Source: Crocinitomicaceae bacterium (GTDB lineage Bacteria; Bacteroidota; Bacteroidia; Flavobacteriales_D; Crocinitomicaceae). From it: a stretch of 64,000 bases of DNA. This document shows positions 37,665-47,164 of the stretch, piece after piece (position 1 is the stretch's first letter; each line of letters begins with the position of its first letter). The notes under the pieces are model-generated. The model was not told the DNA's origin. It worked only from the letters and a program-made list of their open reading frames with translations, and did no database searches. The stretch spans positions 62,001 through 126,000 of the forward strand of contig JAQWFQ010000024.1 of NCBI GenBank assembly GCA_029238665.1, given 5' to 3'. The position numbers were made by a program, and so were the translations under genes.

Positions 37665-40600
37665 CTATTGCTTTATAAACTCTTCGGTATAAACACGCTC
37701 ATGCGTTACTATTCTAATGGTATAATGTCCAGCCGGTGTGTCAGATAACTCAACCAATGTTGTTGCAAAATTAAGGTCTGTACTCATTGTTTGAGATTTT
37801 ATTTTTCGCCCCATCAAATCAAATACTTCTAACTGTGCCTCACCGCCTATATTCCCACTTAACTCAACGTGAAACACACCATTATTAGGGTTTGGAAAAA
37901 CAGTTATTTGATGGCTTAGGTCTTGTTCATCAATACCTAAAGCATATCCAACAGAAAAGTTAAACTTACTGTAGTTTCCAAAATCACGATCCAAGGTCTT
38001 AATTATTGGACCACCAACATTTTTAATTCTAAACGTCCCATTTGTTTCACCTTCTGTTTGTGCTGAATACCAGAACCCAATACCATCACTATCTGTATCT
38101 TCTAGTGTAATGCTATAGCAACCTGGAGCTAAATCAAATGTATCTTTATACGTTGTCGTATTCGTTAAGGTATTTCTCTGAAATAGAATGTTTCCATCCC
38201 CATCTTCTAACCTCCAATTATTCTCGTTTGCCTTGTTGTTTGTAGTAAACCAAACCAGGAATTGTCCCGAAATATAATTCGGAGCCTCAAAGTTTACCGA
38301 AACACCATCATTATGAGGATATTCATCCATGTCTGGAACACCTTGAACATTCATAACATGTGCTTTAAATGTTTGTTGTCCAGAATAATCAGCCCACCAA
38401 CTATCATCTGTAATTGGAATTTCTACAATTTCCTTTTCTAAAAACTTCAAGTTTCCAGTCCATTCGTAATCGATAAAATCTCCATAACTAATCCAAATTC
38501 GAATTCTACATGAAGTCAAATCTTGCTCTCCTGTATTCTGTAAAATCACCCTAGGGTTTGAACAACTTGGATTCCACTTACTGTAATACTCCCAATTGTT
38601 TGGGTTTAAAACATCTATAAGCGCTGCATCATGTTGAAAGTTTGGCGCTGAATAAGAAATTAAATCCATTGCAACGACATAATTTCCATTACCTTGCTCT
38701 TGATCACCTGCAGGAACATCCTCGATATCATAATCAAATATAACCGTTGCACCAGGGGTCACATAAGGTGTTAATTCATGGTCGTATTCTTTAACCAAAT
38801 CACCTGGACACCACCCTTCTCTTGCATAAGGCCATGTTCCACCTTGAGATATATTTGGATTGTCTCCACAAGCTGTTTCTTCCCAGATTTCCCAATTAAA
38901 ACGTTCTACACCATCAATTGAAATCATATGGTCTTTAGAGTCCCACTCACAACAGTTAACCGAACCATTGTGCCCATGACCTGTAAAACGTGTTTTAATC
39001 CGGTATGTTTCAGAAGAGTCCGAAAGTACAATACTCGTTGACTGAAGGTTCACATCGTTATCCATATTTGCATATGAGTAACTTCTAAAATCAGACCAAA
39101 TTGGCTGGCGCGAAAGAACATCACGTGGGGGAATCCCCTCAATGAAAGCAAATTTTAAATCGATCAACTCTTGCGTGTTATGTGCAGCTAAATCAACAAC
39201 ATCTTTCAAATACATTTGATAATCCGTAACATCGTAAACCCATGTAAACCCATTTGGTCCCAAATCAAATTGAATTCCATAAGGTGTAATAAAACGACCT
39301 ATTTCTACATCATTAATAATTTCAAAAGGTTCTTCATAGAGTGTAACTATTTCATTTGAAATTGTATTCACCCCTGTAAATGGGGTTGTTGCAATAATTG
39401 TATTCACCGCATCGTAAACAACTTCATCGCCACTTGGCAAAGCAACAAAAGCATTGACAATAGCAAAATGCCTGTCTACAACTTCATACTCAAAGACAAC
39501 CTCAGGCTCCTTCAGTTTTAAATATGGAATAATCTTATCCGTAACCACCCCTGAAACAGTACCCTGACCAAAACTAATTATTGGTCGGTCAGCTTCAAGA
39601 ACTCCCGCTAAAGGCATTGAAGAAAAATCAAACATTCCTTGTTCAGAGGGCATTAACAAGTAATCATTTTGGGACATATCCTTTGCCCACTCCTCATTGT
39701 CAAAATCGTAATAAACGGATAAGTCAGCCCAATTAGGATGCGTATTATCTATTTTGTTTTTGTACCAACTGGCAATTGTAGCATCATCAACAGCAGCCGT
39801 ATAAATTTGGAATTCATCAATACTCCCACTCCAATTATTTGATGCACTCTTGTTTGCTCCTAGAATTAATCTATGCATCATTCCCACTGAACGGGTATGG
39901 CCAACACCATCTAGCCAAAGAACACCATCTCTAAGTATCTTCATTTCACCTGTCCCTTGATTTTTCACAAAGGCCCAGTGGTGCCATTCATTATCAATTT
40001 CACCTGCTGTCATTGGGCCATAAATTCGGTCATTCCCAGCCCCTTCACCACAATCCCAATATAAATTGTTGTTGCTCCACGGCATGTGAATATTAATCAT
40101 TCGGGTATTTGTTGTATCCACTCCTTCTAAAATAGAAGTATTAACTCCATTATTACCGCTCCCCTTTGCCCAAAAGGCAATTGTTATATCGTCTCCCATA
40201 TCCACATCAGATAATTCTAACAAAGCATAGTTTGACCCTGATAAATTAAGGACACCATTTTTTGCTGTAAAATTCAACGCCATGTTTGGTGAAGATGTTT
40301 CCTTTTGAAAGGAAAGTGCATTTACTGCAGATGTGGTACGTTCAAAATTAAAATCAACAATGATGTTATCTGATCCGTTCCACCCAAAAGGTTGGTAAAA
40401 TTCCAATTCGTTTTCACCAATTGCTAATTCAGAAGTCGCAGCTAATGTAGAGCGTGACAAATTATACACTTCAGTAAAACCTGCTTCATGAAACGCAGTG
40501 ATGGTAGCATCTGTTGTTCCTTTAATTGAAATTGAAGGATATAACAACTCCCCATCTACAGTGATCCCATCTACATACAATGCCAATGACTGAATATCAC

Positions 40601-41135
40601 CTGCAACAATACCTGAATTCGTTAATTCTGCAGCTGTAACTAGCATCTGAAAGCGCCCTCCTTTATTTGACAAATCAAAAGGTGCATTAGACGCTCCTGA
40701 AGAAGTTTGATTCAATGAATTCAACGCGGTACTAAAACCACTTCTAAATTGCTCCGTTACAAGATATGTATCAGCATAACTATACCCCCAATCATCGTAA
40801 ACATAATCAGTAAAACTATTTAGATTATTCATGTAACGTACGGAGTCAATCTGTACTGAATCCATTACACCTGTATGATCAAATATTCTTGTATAAGCCA
40901 AATAATCCCACTCACCACAGGCATAACTATCCCAAGGGGTTTGAGCATCACACTTAAGCTTATAATACATCAACACTTTTTCAAAACGTTTATCCTCTAA
41001 CTCTGCAGGAAAAGTAAACTCAGCCCTTCGTGTTGATATAGAATCGAACGTAAATGTTTGAACCCAAGTAGTATCTTGAGAGAATGAAAAAGCACCCATT
41101 GCAACAAAGAGCGTCGTTAATAATCTTATTTTCAT
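37665..41135 (-). CDS. T9SS type A protein with PNGase F-like and LamG domains
   Basis: A 1156-residue exported protein starting MKIRLLTTLFVAMGAFSFSQ (signal peptide about 1-19). N-terminal region: VLMYYKLKCDA and CGEWDYLAYTRIFDHTG. A LamG/concanavalin-like domain follows (about 280-465; IDNEWHHWAFVKN, GSIDEFQIYTAAVDDA). The region about 530-880 resembles the second domain of peptide-N-glycosidase F: TGHGHNGSVNCCEWDSKDH and GGTWPYAREGWCPGD. C-terminus (about 1075-1156): VFPNPNNGVFHVELSG, type A sorting domain. PNGase F removes N-glycans; whether this homologue does is unknown. An upstream ATG at 41165 would add a non-signal extension and overlaps the promoter. A complete promoter is seen at 41155-41186. 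Confidence 0.8.
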   Translation of the reverse strand: MKIRLLTTLFVAMGAFSFSQDTTWVQTFTFDSISTRRAEFTFPAELEDKRFEKVLMYYKLKCDAQTPWDSYACGEWDYLAYTRIFDHTGVMDSVQIDSVRYMNNLNSFTDYVYDDWGYSYADTYLVTEQFRSGFSTALNSLNQTSSGASNAPFDLSNKGGRFQMLVTAAELTNSGIVAGDIQSLALYVDGITVDGELLYPSISIKGTTDATITAFHEAGFTEVYNLSRSTLAATSELAIGENELEFYQPFGWNGSDNIIVDFNFERTTSAVNALSFQKETSSPNMALNFTAKNGVLNLSGSNYALLELSDVDMGDDITIAFWAKGSGNNGVNTSILEGVDTTNTRMINIHMPWSNNNLYWDCGEGAGNDRIYGPMTAGEIDNEWHHWAFVKNQGTGEMKILRDGVLWLDGVGHTRSVGMMHRLILGANKSASNNWSGSIDEFQIYTAAVDDATIASWYKNKIDNTHPNWADLSVYYDFDNEEWAKDMSQNDYLLMPSEQGMFDFSSMPLAGVLEADRPIISFGQGTVSGVVTDKIIPYLKLKEPEVVFEYEVVDRHFAIVNAFVALPSGDEVVYDAVNTIIATTPFTGVNTISNEIVTLYEEPFEIINDVEIGRFITPYGIQFDLGPNGFTWVYDVTDYQMYLKDVVDLAAHNTQELIDLKFAFIEGIPPRDVLSRQPIWSDFRSYSYANMDNDVNLQSTSIVLSDSSETYRIKTRFTGHGHNGSVNCCEWDSKDHMISIDGVERFNWEIWEETACGDNPNISQGGTWPYAREGWCPGDLVKEYDHELTPYVTPGATVIFDYDIEDVPAGDQEQGNGNYVVAMDLISYSAPNFQHDAALIDVLNPNNWEYYSKWNPSCSNPRVILQNTGEQDLTSCRIRIWISYGDFIDYEWTGNLKFLEKEIVEIPITDDSWWADYSGQQTFKAHVMNVQGVPDMDEYPHNDGVSVNFEAPNYISGQFLVWFTTNNKANENNWRLEDGDGNILFQRNTLTNTTTYKDTFDLAPGCYSITLEDTDSDGIGFWYSAQTEGETNGTFRIKNVGGPIIKTLDRDFGNYSKFNFSVGYALGIDEQDLSHQITVFPNPNNGVFHVELSGNIGGEAQLEVFDLMGRKIKSQTMSTDLNFATTLVELSDTPAGHYTIRIVTHERVYTEEFIKQ

Positions 41136-41154
41136 AATAAATAATTTTGGTACA

Positions 41155-41186
41155 CGAATATACATTGCATTTTTTGATGAAACAAA
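41155..41186 (-). promoter_or_regulatory. Promoter of the PNGase-like gene
   Basis: On the minus strand TTTG (41183-41186) is followed by 20 nt and TATATTCG (41155-41162), a near-perfect match to the Bacteroidota consensus. It lies 19 nt upstream of the chosen ATG and argues against the upstream start at 41165. Confidence 0.55.
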
Positions 41187-41344
41187 CGTTCATAGGACTA
41201 TCAATGTAGGTTACTATAATACACCTCTTTAAATACAGTTAAGCTATCCTTATTTCGATTGATTAAAACAAAAAATAATTCAATTGAAAAGAGATGCTTT
41301 ATAAAAAATTCTATAAACCATATTTAAAATACTTAATTTTAAGC

Positions 41345-42019
41345 ATGCGTATTGATATCCTTACAATTTTACCTGATTTATTGCACAGCCCTTTCTCTGA
41401 TTCTATCATGAAAAGAGCCCAAACTAAAGGGCACTTAGAACTAGAAGTCCACAACATTCGAGACTATTCTAAAAACAAACACAATAAAGTTGATGACTAC
41501 CAGTATGGCGGAGGTGCCGGCATGGTAATGAGCATCGAACCAATTGTCTCTGTTATTGAAAAACTACAATCTGAGCGCGAATATGATGAAATAATTTTCA
41601 TGACCCCTGATGGCGAATTATTAGAACAATCCATCTGTAATGACTTGAGTTTAAAAAAAAATATAATCATACTGTGTGGTCACTACAAAGGTATTGATGA
41701 ACGCGTACGCGAACACTACATTACAAAAGAAATTTCTATTGGGTCATATGTTTTATCTGGAGGAGAATTAGGTGCAGCGGTACTTGTAGACAGTGTGGTT
41801 CGCTTAATACCTGGCGTACTAAATGATGAAACATCAGCACTAACGGATAGTTTTCAAGATGGATTACTTTCACCTCCTGTTTATACAAGACCTCCTGAAT
41901 ATAACGGAATGAAAGTTCCTGAAGTTTTACTTTCGGGTGACTTCGGTAAAATTGACAAATGGAGAGAAGAAAAAGCCATGGAACGTACAAAAACACGCAG
42001 GCCTGATTTATTAAAATAG
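41345..42019 (+). CDS. trmD: tRNA (guanine-37-N1)-methyltransferase
   Basis: SPOUT methyltransferase that makes m1G37 in tRNAs reading CNN codons, preventing frameshifting. 224 residues from ATG 41345 ([20 protein letters not shown]), the family-typical start; an upstream ATG at 41294 would add a hydrophobic, non-conserved extension. Motifs: [25 protein letters not shown] and [14 protein letters not shown] (trefoil-knot SAM site). It is followed 1 nt later by the TsaC/Sua5 gene, so two tRNA-modification genes share an operon. Confidence 0.94.
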   Translation: MRIDILTILPDLLHSPFSDSIMKRAQTKGHLELEVHNIRDYSKNKHNKVDDYQYGGGAGMVMSIEPIVSVIEKLQSEREYDEIIFMTPDGELLEQSICNDLSLKKNIIILCGHYKGIDERVREHYITKEISIGSYVLSGGELGAAVLVDSVVRLIPGVLNDETSALTDSFQDGLLSPPVYTRPPEYNGMKVPEVLLSGDFGKIDKWREEKAMERTKTRRPDLLK

Positions 42020-42020
42020 C

Positions 42021-42569
42021 ATGAAAGAAATTGTTGAAATATTAAAATCTGGAGGAACGATCCTGTATCCTACAGATACTATTTGGGGCTTAGGCTGTGA
42101 TGCTACAAATGAAGAAGCGTGTCAAAAAATATTAGATCTAAAACAACGTCCTGAGCATAAAAGCTTTGTCATTCTAGTGGATGACTTCCCAATGCTCCAA
42201 CGTTACATTCCTGAATTTCAAGAAGTCTGTTACGATTTGGCAGACCTTGCCGTTAAACCGCTTACCATTATTTACCCAAATGCTAAAGGACTAGCCCCTT
42301 CCATACTGGCTAAAGATGGCTCTGTTGGAATTCGAATTACAAAAGACCCCACATGCATTAAACTTATCCGAGGTTTACGTAAACCAATTGTAAGCACATC
42401 TGCAAACATATCGGGTGATAAAAACCCAGTAAATTATGAAACTGTTTCAGCTGAGATTAAAAATGGTGCTGATCACATTGTAAAAGAACGACTGACAGAA
42501 AAAATGAACACGCCATCTCAAATCATCAAAATTGGATTGCGCGGAGACATTGAAATTATTCGTAAATAA
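42021..42569 (+). CDS. L-threonylcarbamoyladenylate synthase (TsaC/Sua5/YrdC)
   Basis: A 182-residue YrdC-domain protein. It makes threonylcarbamoyl-AMP from threonine, bicarbonate and ATP, the first step toward t6A37 in tRNA. Motifs: ILYPTDTIWGLGCDA, KQRPEHKSFVILV, VGIRITKDP and PIVSTSANISGD. It has no C-terminal Sua5 domain, so it is a short TsaC-type protein. It follows trmD directly and ends 4 nt before the convergent gene at 42574, with no terminator between. Confidence 0.93.
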   Translation: MKEIVEILKSGGTILYPTDTIWGLGCDATNEEACQKILDLKQRPEHKSFVILVDDFPMLQRYIPEFQEVCYDLADLAVKPLTIIYPNAKGLAPSILAKDGSVGIRITKDPTCIKLIRGLRKPIVSTSANISGDKNPVNYETVSAEIKNGADHIVKERLTEKMNTPSQIIKIGLRGDIEIIRK

Positions 42570-42573
42570 ACGA

Positions 42574-43362
42574 CTACCACAACCCATTTTTATCCAATAC
42601 AAATGGTAAGTATTCTTTTTTGAGCTCGTATGTATGTAACAGTACCATTTTCAATGTTTCGTTATTTCTCATAAACATATACATCGCACCTTGAGCTCTT
42701 AAAAGTCTATCTTCATTTTCAAGACCTAAATTCATTTTATACAACTCTTTAATTCCTCTTACAAATTCATTATACATATTAAATTGCTCTCCTTTATAGT
42801 TGTTCAAAATTGTAGAAAAACAAAAAGCTTCAACTTGAGGAAATCGTTCTTTTTCAGTTTGAATTAATCCATTAACTCCTACGCAGACCTTACCAACATA
42901 GTCTCCATTCTTATTAATTCTAACAATTGAAAAATATTTTACAGCTATGTTTATTAACTCATTCATTGAAACTGTATCGGGGACATAGTTCAATTTATTC
43001 GTGATTTTTTCAGTCAACTTACGCATTTCATGATTGAATGCGCTATCCTTTTCAAGGGATTTGATAAATTCATGCTGAAGCTTAACTGTATCATTAATAC
43101 TCATTAAGTCTTTATAATTTGAATTGTCTGAGAAATGAACCCTTAAATAATCAATGTACTCCCCATTATGATTCACCAAATCTGAAAAGCATGAATTGGC
43201 ATCCATTTTATTGACCGTTTTTATCAGGTATTCACGTTCCCTAGATTCCTTTTTCTGAATTTTAAATATTTTCTCATATGCTTTTTCAATTACACAGGTG
43301 GTCTGAGAAAATGAATTCATTGTAATGAATCCAACAATTAAAACCAATACAAATCGTTTCAT
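42574..43362 (-). CDS. Secreted protein of unknown function
   Basis: A 262-residue protein with a signal peptide (MKRFVLVLIVGFITMNSFSQ). The mature part is charged and mostly helical with four scattered cysteines (TTCVIEKAY, NSCFSDL, KVCVGVNG, EAFCFSTI), which may form disulfides. I recognise no domain. It lies between the TsaC-type gene (convergent) and an alpha/beta hydrolase on the same strand 39 nt upstream. Confidence 0.6.
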   Translation of the reverse strand: MKRFVLVLIVGFITMNSFSQTTCVIEKAYEKIFKIQKKESREREYLIKTVNKMDANSCFSDLVNHNGEYIDYLRVHFSDNSNYKDLMSINDTVKLQHEFIKSLEKDSAFNHEMRKLTEKITNKLNYVPDTVSMNELINIAVKYFSIVRINKNGDYVGKVCVGVNGLIQTEKERFPQVEAFCFSTILNNYKGEQFNMYNEFVRGIKELYKMNLGLENEDRLLRAQGAMYMFMRNNETLKMVLLHTYELKKEYLPFVLDKNGLW

Positions 43363-43401
43363 GTTTTTGCTTTTTTATCCACTAATTGTAATACGAACTC
43401 G

Positions 43402-44310
43402 TTATTTTTGCGCCAAAAATGCTGACACAATCCCATTAAACTTTTTTGTCTTAGTGATGTTGGGCATATGAGCACCATTTTCAATAATTTGAAGCTCTGC
43501 ATTTTCACCAATATGATCTCTAATTAAGTGGGCTCGATCTACTGGAATAGCCATGTCATTACTGCCCCAGATTAATAAGGTTGGTGTATTAAAATCATAA
43601 TTATGCTGAGCATATTCATCCAGACTCGCAATTAAACTTGTCATCAAAAAGCGTTTATCATCATGATTTTCACCATACACGTTTTCATAAAATGACCTTA
43701 GCATAAAACTTGGAATAATCGACTTCTTACCTAAAACTAAATAAAGGAGTCGCTTTAACTCTTTTGGGGTTTTAGGAACAAACAAATCTTCAACACTATC
43801 AACCTTGAATCGTTTGCAAACTGTCGTTATATCTTCAGTAAAAACATACTTAACTGGAGCATCAAAAACAACGAGACGTTCTACCTTTTTGTTGTACATC
43901 TGAGCATACTCCATACTTATTAATCCACCATATGAAACACCGAACAATGTCAGTGAGTTAAGATCTAAGTGATTTACAAGTGAATCAATTAATTCTACCT
44001 GGTCTTTGATTTTAAATTTTGGACTTCCGGGAATACTTTTTCCAAAATAAAATAAGTTAGGCGTAATTACTCGATAATTTCTACTTAAAAACTCCACCTG
44101 TTTATACCATTGATATTCTGTCGAAGCACCAAAACCATGAATCAACAAAGCAACAGGTTTATCTGAATGATTATCCCAATATTCAATTGTATCTCCATTA
44201 ATAAGCTCTATTCTCAATCTTAATCCAGCTTTATTCATGTGCTTGATAATGTTTTTATAAGCAAGCTGGTATGCTTTTGTTGAGAAAAAAGAAGCAAGTG
44301 CTGAAAACAT
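43402..44310 (-). CDS. Alpha/beta hydrolase
   Basis: A 302-residue alpha/beta-hydrolase. The oxyanion-hole motif is LLIHGFGAS (about 54-62), the nucleophile elbow is GVSYGG (Ser at about 129), the acid lies near PTLLIWGSNDMAIP and the His in ENGAHMPNI. The N-terminal segment FFSTKAYQLAYKNI is helical and may contact membrane. Substrate is unknown; an esterase or lipase is a reasonable guess. Confidence 0.85.
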   Translation of the reverse strand: MFSALASFFSTKAYQLAYKNIIKHMNKAGLRLRIELINGDTIEYWDNHSDKPVALLIHGFGASTEYQWYKQVEFLSRNYRVITPNLFYFGKSIPGSPKFKIKDQVELIDSLVNHLDLNSLTLFGVSYGGLISMEYAQMYNKKVERLVVFDAPVKYVFTEDITTVCKRFKVDSVEDLFVPKTPKELKRLLYLVLGKKSIIPSFMLRSFYENVYGENHDDKRFLMTSLIASLDEYAQHNYDFNTPTLLIWGSNDMAIPVDRAHLIRDHIGENAELQIIENGAHMPNITKTKKFNGIVSAFLAQK

Positions 44311-44448
44311 GAGACTATTTTTAGTTTAAATGCATTTAGGTATTCTATTTCAAGAAAAAAAGCGAAGTAAAATTGTCTCGCACATACTAAGTTAACACAA
44401 TAATCATCATTAATTTCACTGATACAATGTTATTACAGTTGATTACTT

Positions 44449-44456
44449 TAACTTTG
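44449..44456 (+). promoter_or_regulatory. -7 box just upstream of the CCA-transferase gene
   Basis: TAACTTTG matches TAnnTTTG and ends 8 nt before the ATG at 44465, so the transcript leader would be only a few nucleotides. No TTG is seen at -33. Confidence 0.4.
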
Positions 44457-44464
44457 CATCCGCA

Positions 44465-45883
44465 ATGTCAGAGAACTTAAGTCAATATTTAACACACCCT
44501 GTGTTTAAGGTTGCTTCAGAAATTGTTACAAAACAAAATCTTGAAGCATATGTTATTGGTGGCTACGTACGTGACTTACTTTTAAACAGACCATCTAAAG
44601 ACATTGACATTGTTGTTATTGGTAACGGCCTAGATTTAGCCAAAGCATGCGCAGAGAAGCTTCGTGTAAAAAAAGTATCCCTGTTTGAAAACTTTGGAAC
44701 TGCCCAATTTGTTTATAAAGATCTAGATGTTGAATTTGTTGGTGCTCGTAAAGAGTCTTACCGACGAGATTCTAGAAAACCGATTGTTGAAAACGGAACT
44801 TTAACAGACGATCAAAACAGAAGAGATTTTACGATTAACGCGCTTGCCATTAGCCTACATAAAAACAATTTCGGGGACCTAATTGACCCATTCAATGGGG
44901 TTAAAGATATCGAAAATAAGATTATTCGAACTCCATTGGAACCGAGTAAAACATACTCCGACGACCCACTTCGAATGATGCGCGCGTTGAGATTTGCCGC
45001 ACAGTTAGACTTTAAAATAGAAAAAGAAAGTTTAACATCTATTAGAGAAAATGCTGAACGTCTTGATATTATTTCGAAAGAGCGCATCATGGATGAACTC
45101 AATAAAATAATTCTCAGCCCTACTCCATCTCGTGGCTTTAACCTATTATTTTCCACTAAGTTACTGCATCAATTTTTTCCAGAAATGGTAGCCCTTTATG
45201 GCGTTGAAACAATTAAAGGCAAATCACATAAAGATAATTTTCATCACACCTTAGAAGTTTTAGATAACATTAGTAAAAACACCGAAAAGCTATGGTTAAG
45301 ATGGGCTGCAATCATGCATGACATTGCAAAACCACCTACAAAACGATTCAACAACAAGGTTGGATGGACCTTTCATGGCCATGAAGATTTAGGAGCCCGT
45401 ATGGTTCCCAAAATTTTTAAGCGCTTAAAGCTTCCAATGGATGCTAAAATGAAATATGTTCAGAAACTTGTACGCCTACACTTAAGACCAATATCTCTTG
45501 TTAAAGGCCATGTAACTGACTCTGCAATTAGACGCTTATTATCCGATGCAGAAGATGATATTGATGATTTAATGACCTTATGTAATGCCGATATCACTTC
45601 GAAAAATGAAATGAAGGTTAAAAAATATAAGGAAAACTTTAAATTAGTAAAGGAGAAACTGTTATTGGTTGAAGAAAAAGATAGAATTCGTAATTTTCAA
45701 CCCCCGATAACCGGACAAATTATCATGGAAACATTTGGGTTAAGCCCATGCCAGGAAATTGGTGATATTAAAGCAAAAATAAAAGAAGCTATTTTAGACG
45801 GTGAAATTCAGAACAACCTAGAAGAAGCCTTTGAGTTGATGATAAAAATTGGAACTAAACTAGGACTTAAAACAATAGAGTAA
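44465..45883 (+). CDS. cca: CCA tRNA nucleotidyltransferase with HD domain
   Basis: Class II nucleotidyltransferase of 472 residues that builds or repairs the 3' CCA end of tRNAs. Motifs: AYVIGGYVRDLLLNRPSKDIDIVV with GGxVRD and Asp46/Asp48, RRDFTINALAI, DPLRMMRALRFAAQL, and a C-terminal HD domain (IMHDIAKPPTKRF) that adds phosphohydrolase potential. Poly(A) polymerase is an alternative of the same fold, but the HD domain and length fit CCA/HD proteins. The start follows a TAACTTTG box within 8 nt. Confidence 0.9.
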   Translation: MSENLSQYLTHPVFKVASEIVTKQNLEAYVIGGYVRDLLLNRPSKDIDIVVIGNGLDLAKACAEKLRVKKVSLFENFGTAQFVYKDLDVEFVGARKESYRRDSRKPIVENGTLTDDQNRRDFTINALAISLHKNNFGDLIDPFNGVKDIENKIIRTPLEPSKTYSDDPLRMMRALRFAAQLDFKIEKESLTSIRENAERLDIISKERIMDELNKIILSPTPSRGFNLLFSTKLLHQFFPEMVALYGVETIKGKSHKDNFHHTLEVLDNISKNTEKLWLRWAAIMHDIAKPPTKRFNNKVGWTFHGHEDLGARMVPKIFKRLKLPMDAKMKYVQKLVRLHLRPISLVKGHVTDSAIRRLLSDAEDDIDDLMTLCNADITSKNEMKVKKYKENFKLVKEKLLLVEEKDRIRNFQPPITGQIIMETFGLSPCQEIGDIKAKIKEAILDGEIQNNLEEAFELMIKIGTKLGLKTIE

Positions 45884-45923
45884 ACATAGCGTACTATTCG
45901 TTTAGTACACATCAATACGTTAC

Positions 45924-46451
45924 ATGGCAGGATTAAAATTCAGAGTTTTACTTGATTCGAAAGATAAAAATGAGGTCTTTCGTGATATCTTAATCAGTGA
46001 TCAAGATAATTTCGAGTCTTTCTATAGGGCTATATTAAGCGCTTATAATTTTTCAAATGATCAAATGGCATCTTTTTACATGTCTAATGACAGCTGGGAT
46101 AAAGGGTTTGAAATTAGCCTGTTTGACATGTCTTTCGGAGAAGATTCAAGTCAAATTTTACCCGGAGTAATGAACAGCTCTAGGATTGGAGAGTTCATTC
46201 AAGAATCAGATCAAAAAATCATTTTGGTTCACGACTTCTTACGTATGTGGATTTTCTTAATCGAGTTAATCGGCTATCAAGAAAACACTCCAGAATCGGC
46301 TCAAACTGTTTTATCTGTTGGTAATGCACCCCAAGAAGAATCAAAATCAAATGAAGATGAGTCACTTAAATTTGAAACAGACGCAGAGTTTGATGACAGT
46401 GATGACGACGAGTTTGGGTTTGGTGATTACGAAGACCAATACGACTATTAA
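45924..46451 (+). CDS. pRiA4b ORF-3-like (IS1096 passenger TnpR type) protein
   Basis: A 175-residue protein resembling the plasmid pRiA4b ORF-3-like family: MAGLKFRVLLDSKDKNEVFRDILI, NFESFYRAILSAYNFSNDQMASFYMSND and ILVHDFLRMWIFLIELIGY. The residues after about 135 form a strongly acidic tail rich in Asp and Glu (DDSDDDEFGFGDYEDQYDY). No transposase or inverted repeats are seen, so it is a chromosomal homologue and not an insertion sequence. It is followed 2 nt later by a methyltransferase, so cotranslation is likely. Function is unknown. Confidence 0.7.
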   Translation: MAGLKFRVLLDSKDKNEVFRDILISDQDNFESFYRAILSAYNFSNDQMASFYMSNDSWDKGFEISLFDMSFGEDSSQILPGVMNSSRIGEFIQESDQKIILVHDFLRMWIFLIELIGYQENTPESAQTVLSVGNAPQEESKSNEDESLKFETDAEFDDSDDDEFGFGDYEDQYDY

Positions 46452-46453
46452 CC

Positions 46454-47161
46454 ATGTCTACTCAAAACGACCCAATGGGTCAGGCAATTCTTGATTTTGA
46501 AAAAAATGGAATAGACCAAGATATCATTGTTTCTTCCGATTTATGTGAAGATGATGTCATATCATCCGCTTATTTATTCCGATCGTTTGAAGACATGCCT
46601 CAAATTGAACAAACTGCACTTTCGAGATCCTCAGGTAAAATTTTGGATATTGGTGCTGGTGCTGGAATTCACGCTAGTCACTTAAAAGATCAAGGAATGG
46701 ACGTGTCTTGCATCGATATCAGTCCACGATCTATTTCTTACCTTAAAAAAAATGGTCTAGATGCCAGGGTGGCGAACTTCTTTGACTTGAAAGATGAGAA
46801 ATACGACACACTCCTCATGCTAATGAACGGTATCGGTATATCAGGAACCCTTTCAAACTTAGAAAACACCTTGCTTCAAGCAAAATCACTTTTAAATAAA
46901 GGAGGGAAAATTCTTTGTGATTCATCTGATATAAAATACCTATATACAGATGATGATGGTGGAATGTGGGTAGATTTAAACACAATCTACTATGGCAACT
47001 TTAAATTTCAGATGAAGTACAATGGCCATGAAACAGCATGGTTTGATTGGCTTTATGCTGACTTTGACAAACTAAAAGAAGCCGCTGTAAAAACTGGATT
47101 TTCAGCACAAAAAATCATGGACAAAAATGATCAATATTTAGCCGAATTAATTAAGCTTTAA
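46454..47161 (+). CDS. Class I SAM-dependent methyltransferase
   Basis: A 235-residue Rossmann-fold methyltransferase. Motif I is ILDIGAGAGIHASHL (63-77), the acidic residue binding ribose is at CIDIS (Asp88), and motif IV is near TLLMLMNGIGISG. Substrate cannot be read. It is flanked by the pRiA4b-like gene (2 nt before) and an FKBP lipoprotein (3 nt after), suggesting a three-gene operon. Confidence 0.85.
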   Translation: MSTQNDPMGQAILDFEKNGIDQDIIVSSDLCEDDVISSAYLFRSFEDMPQIEQTALSRSSGKILDIGAGAGIHASHLKDQGMDVSCIDISPRSISYLKKNGLDARVANFFDLKDEKYDTLLMLMNGIGISGTLSNLENTLLQAKSLLNKGGKILCDSSDIKYLYTDDDGGMWVDLNTIYYGNFKFQMKYNGHETAWFDWLYADFDKLKEAAVKTGFSAQKIMDKNDQYLAELIKL

Positions 47162-47164
47162 ATT

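Noticed and set aside
41294-41344. Upstream ATG for trmD
   Set aside because: The added residues are not conserved, while the ATG at 41345 gives the family-typical MRIDILT start.
45924-46451. Insertion sequence suggested by the IS1096-passenger-like protein
   Set aside because: No transposase, terminal inverted repeats or target duplication is visible; the gene sits in a normal operon.
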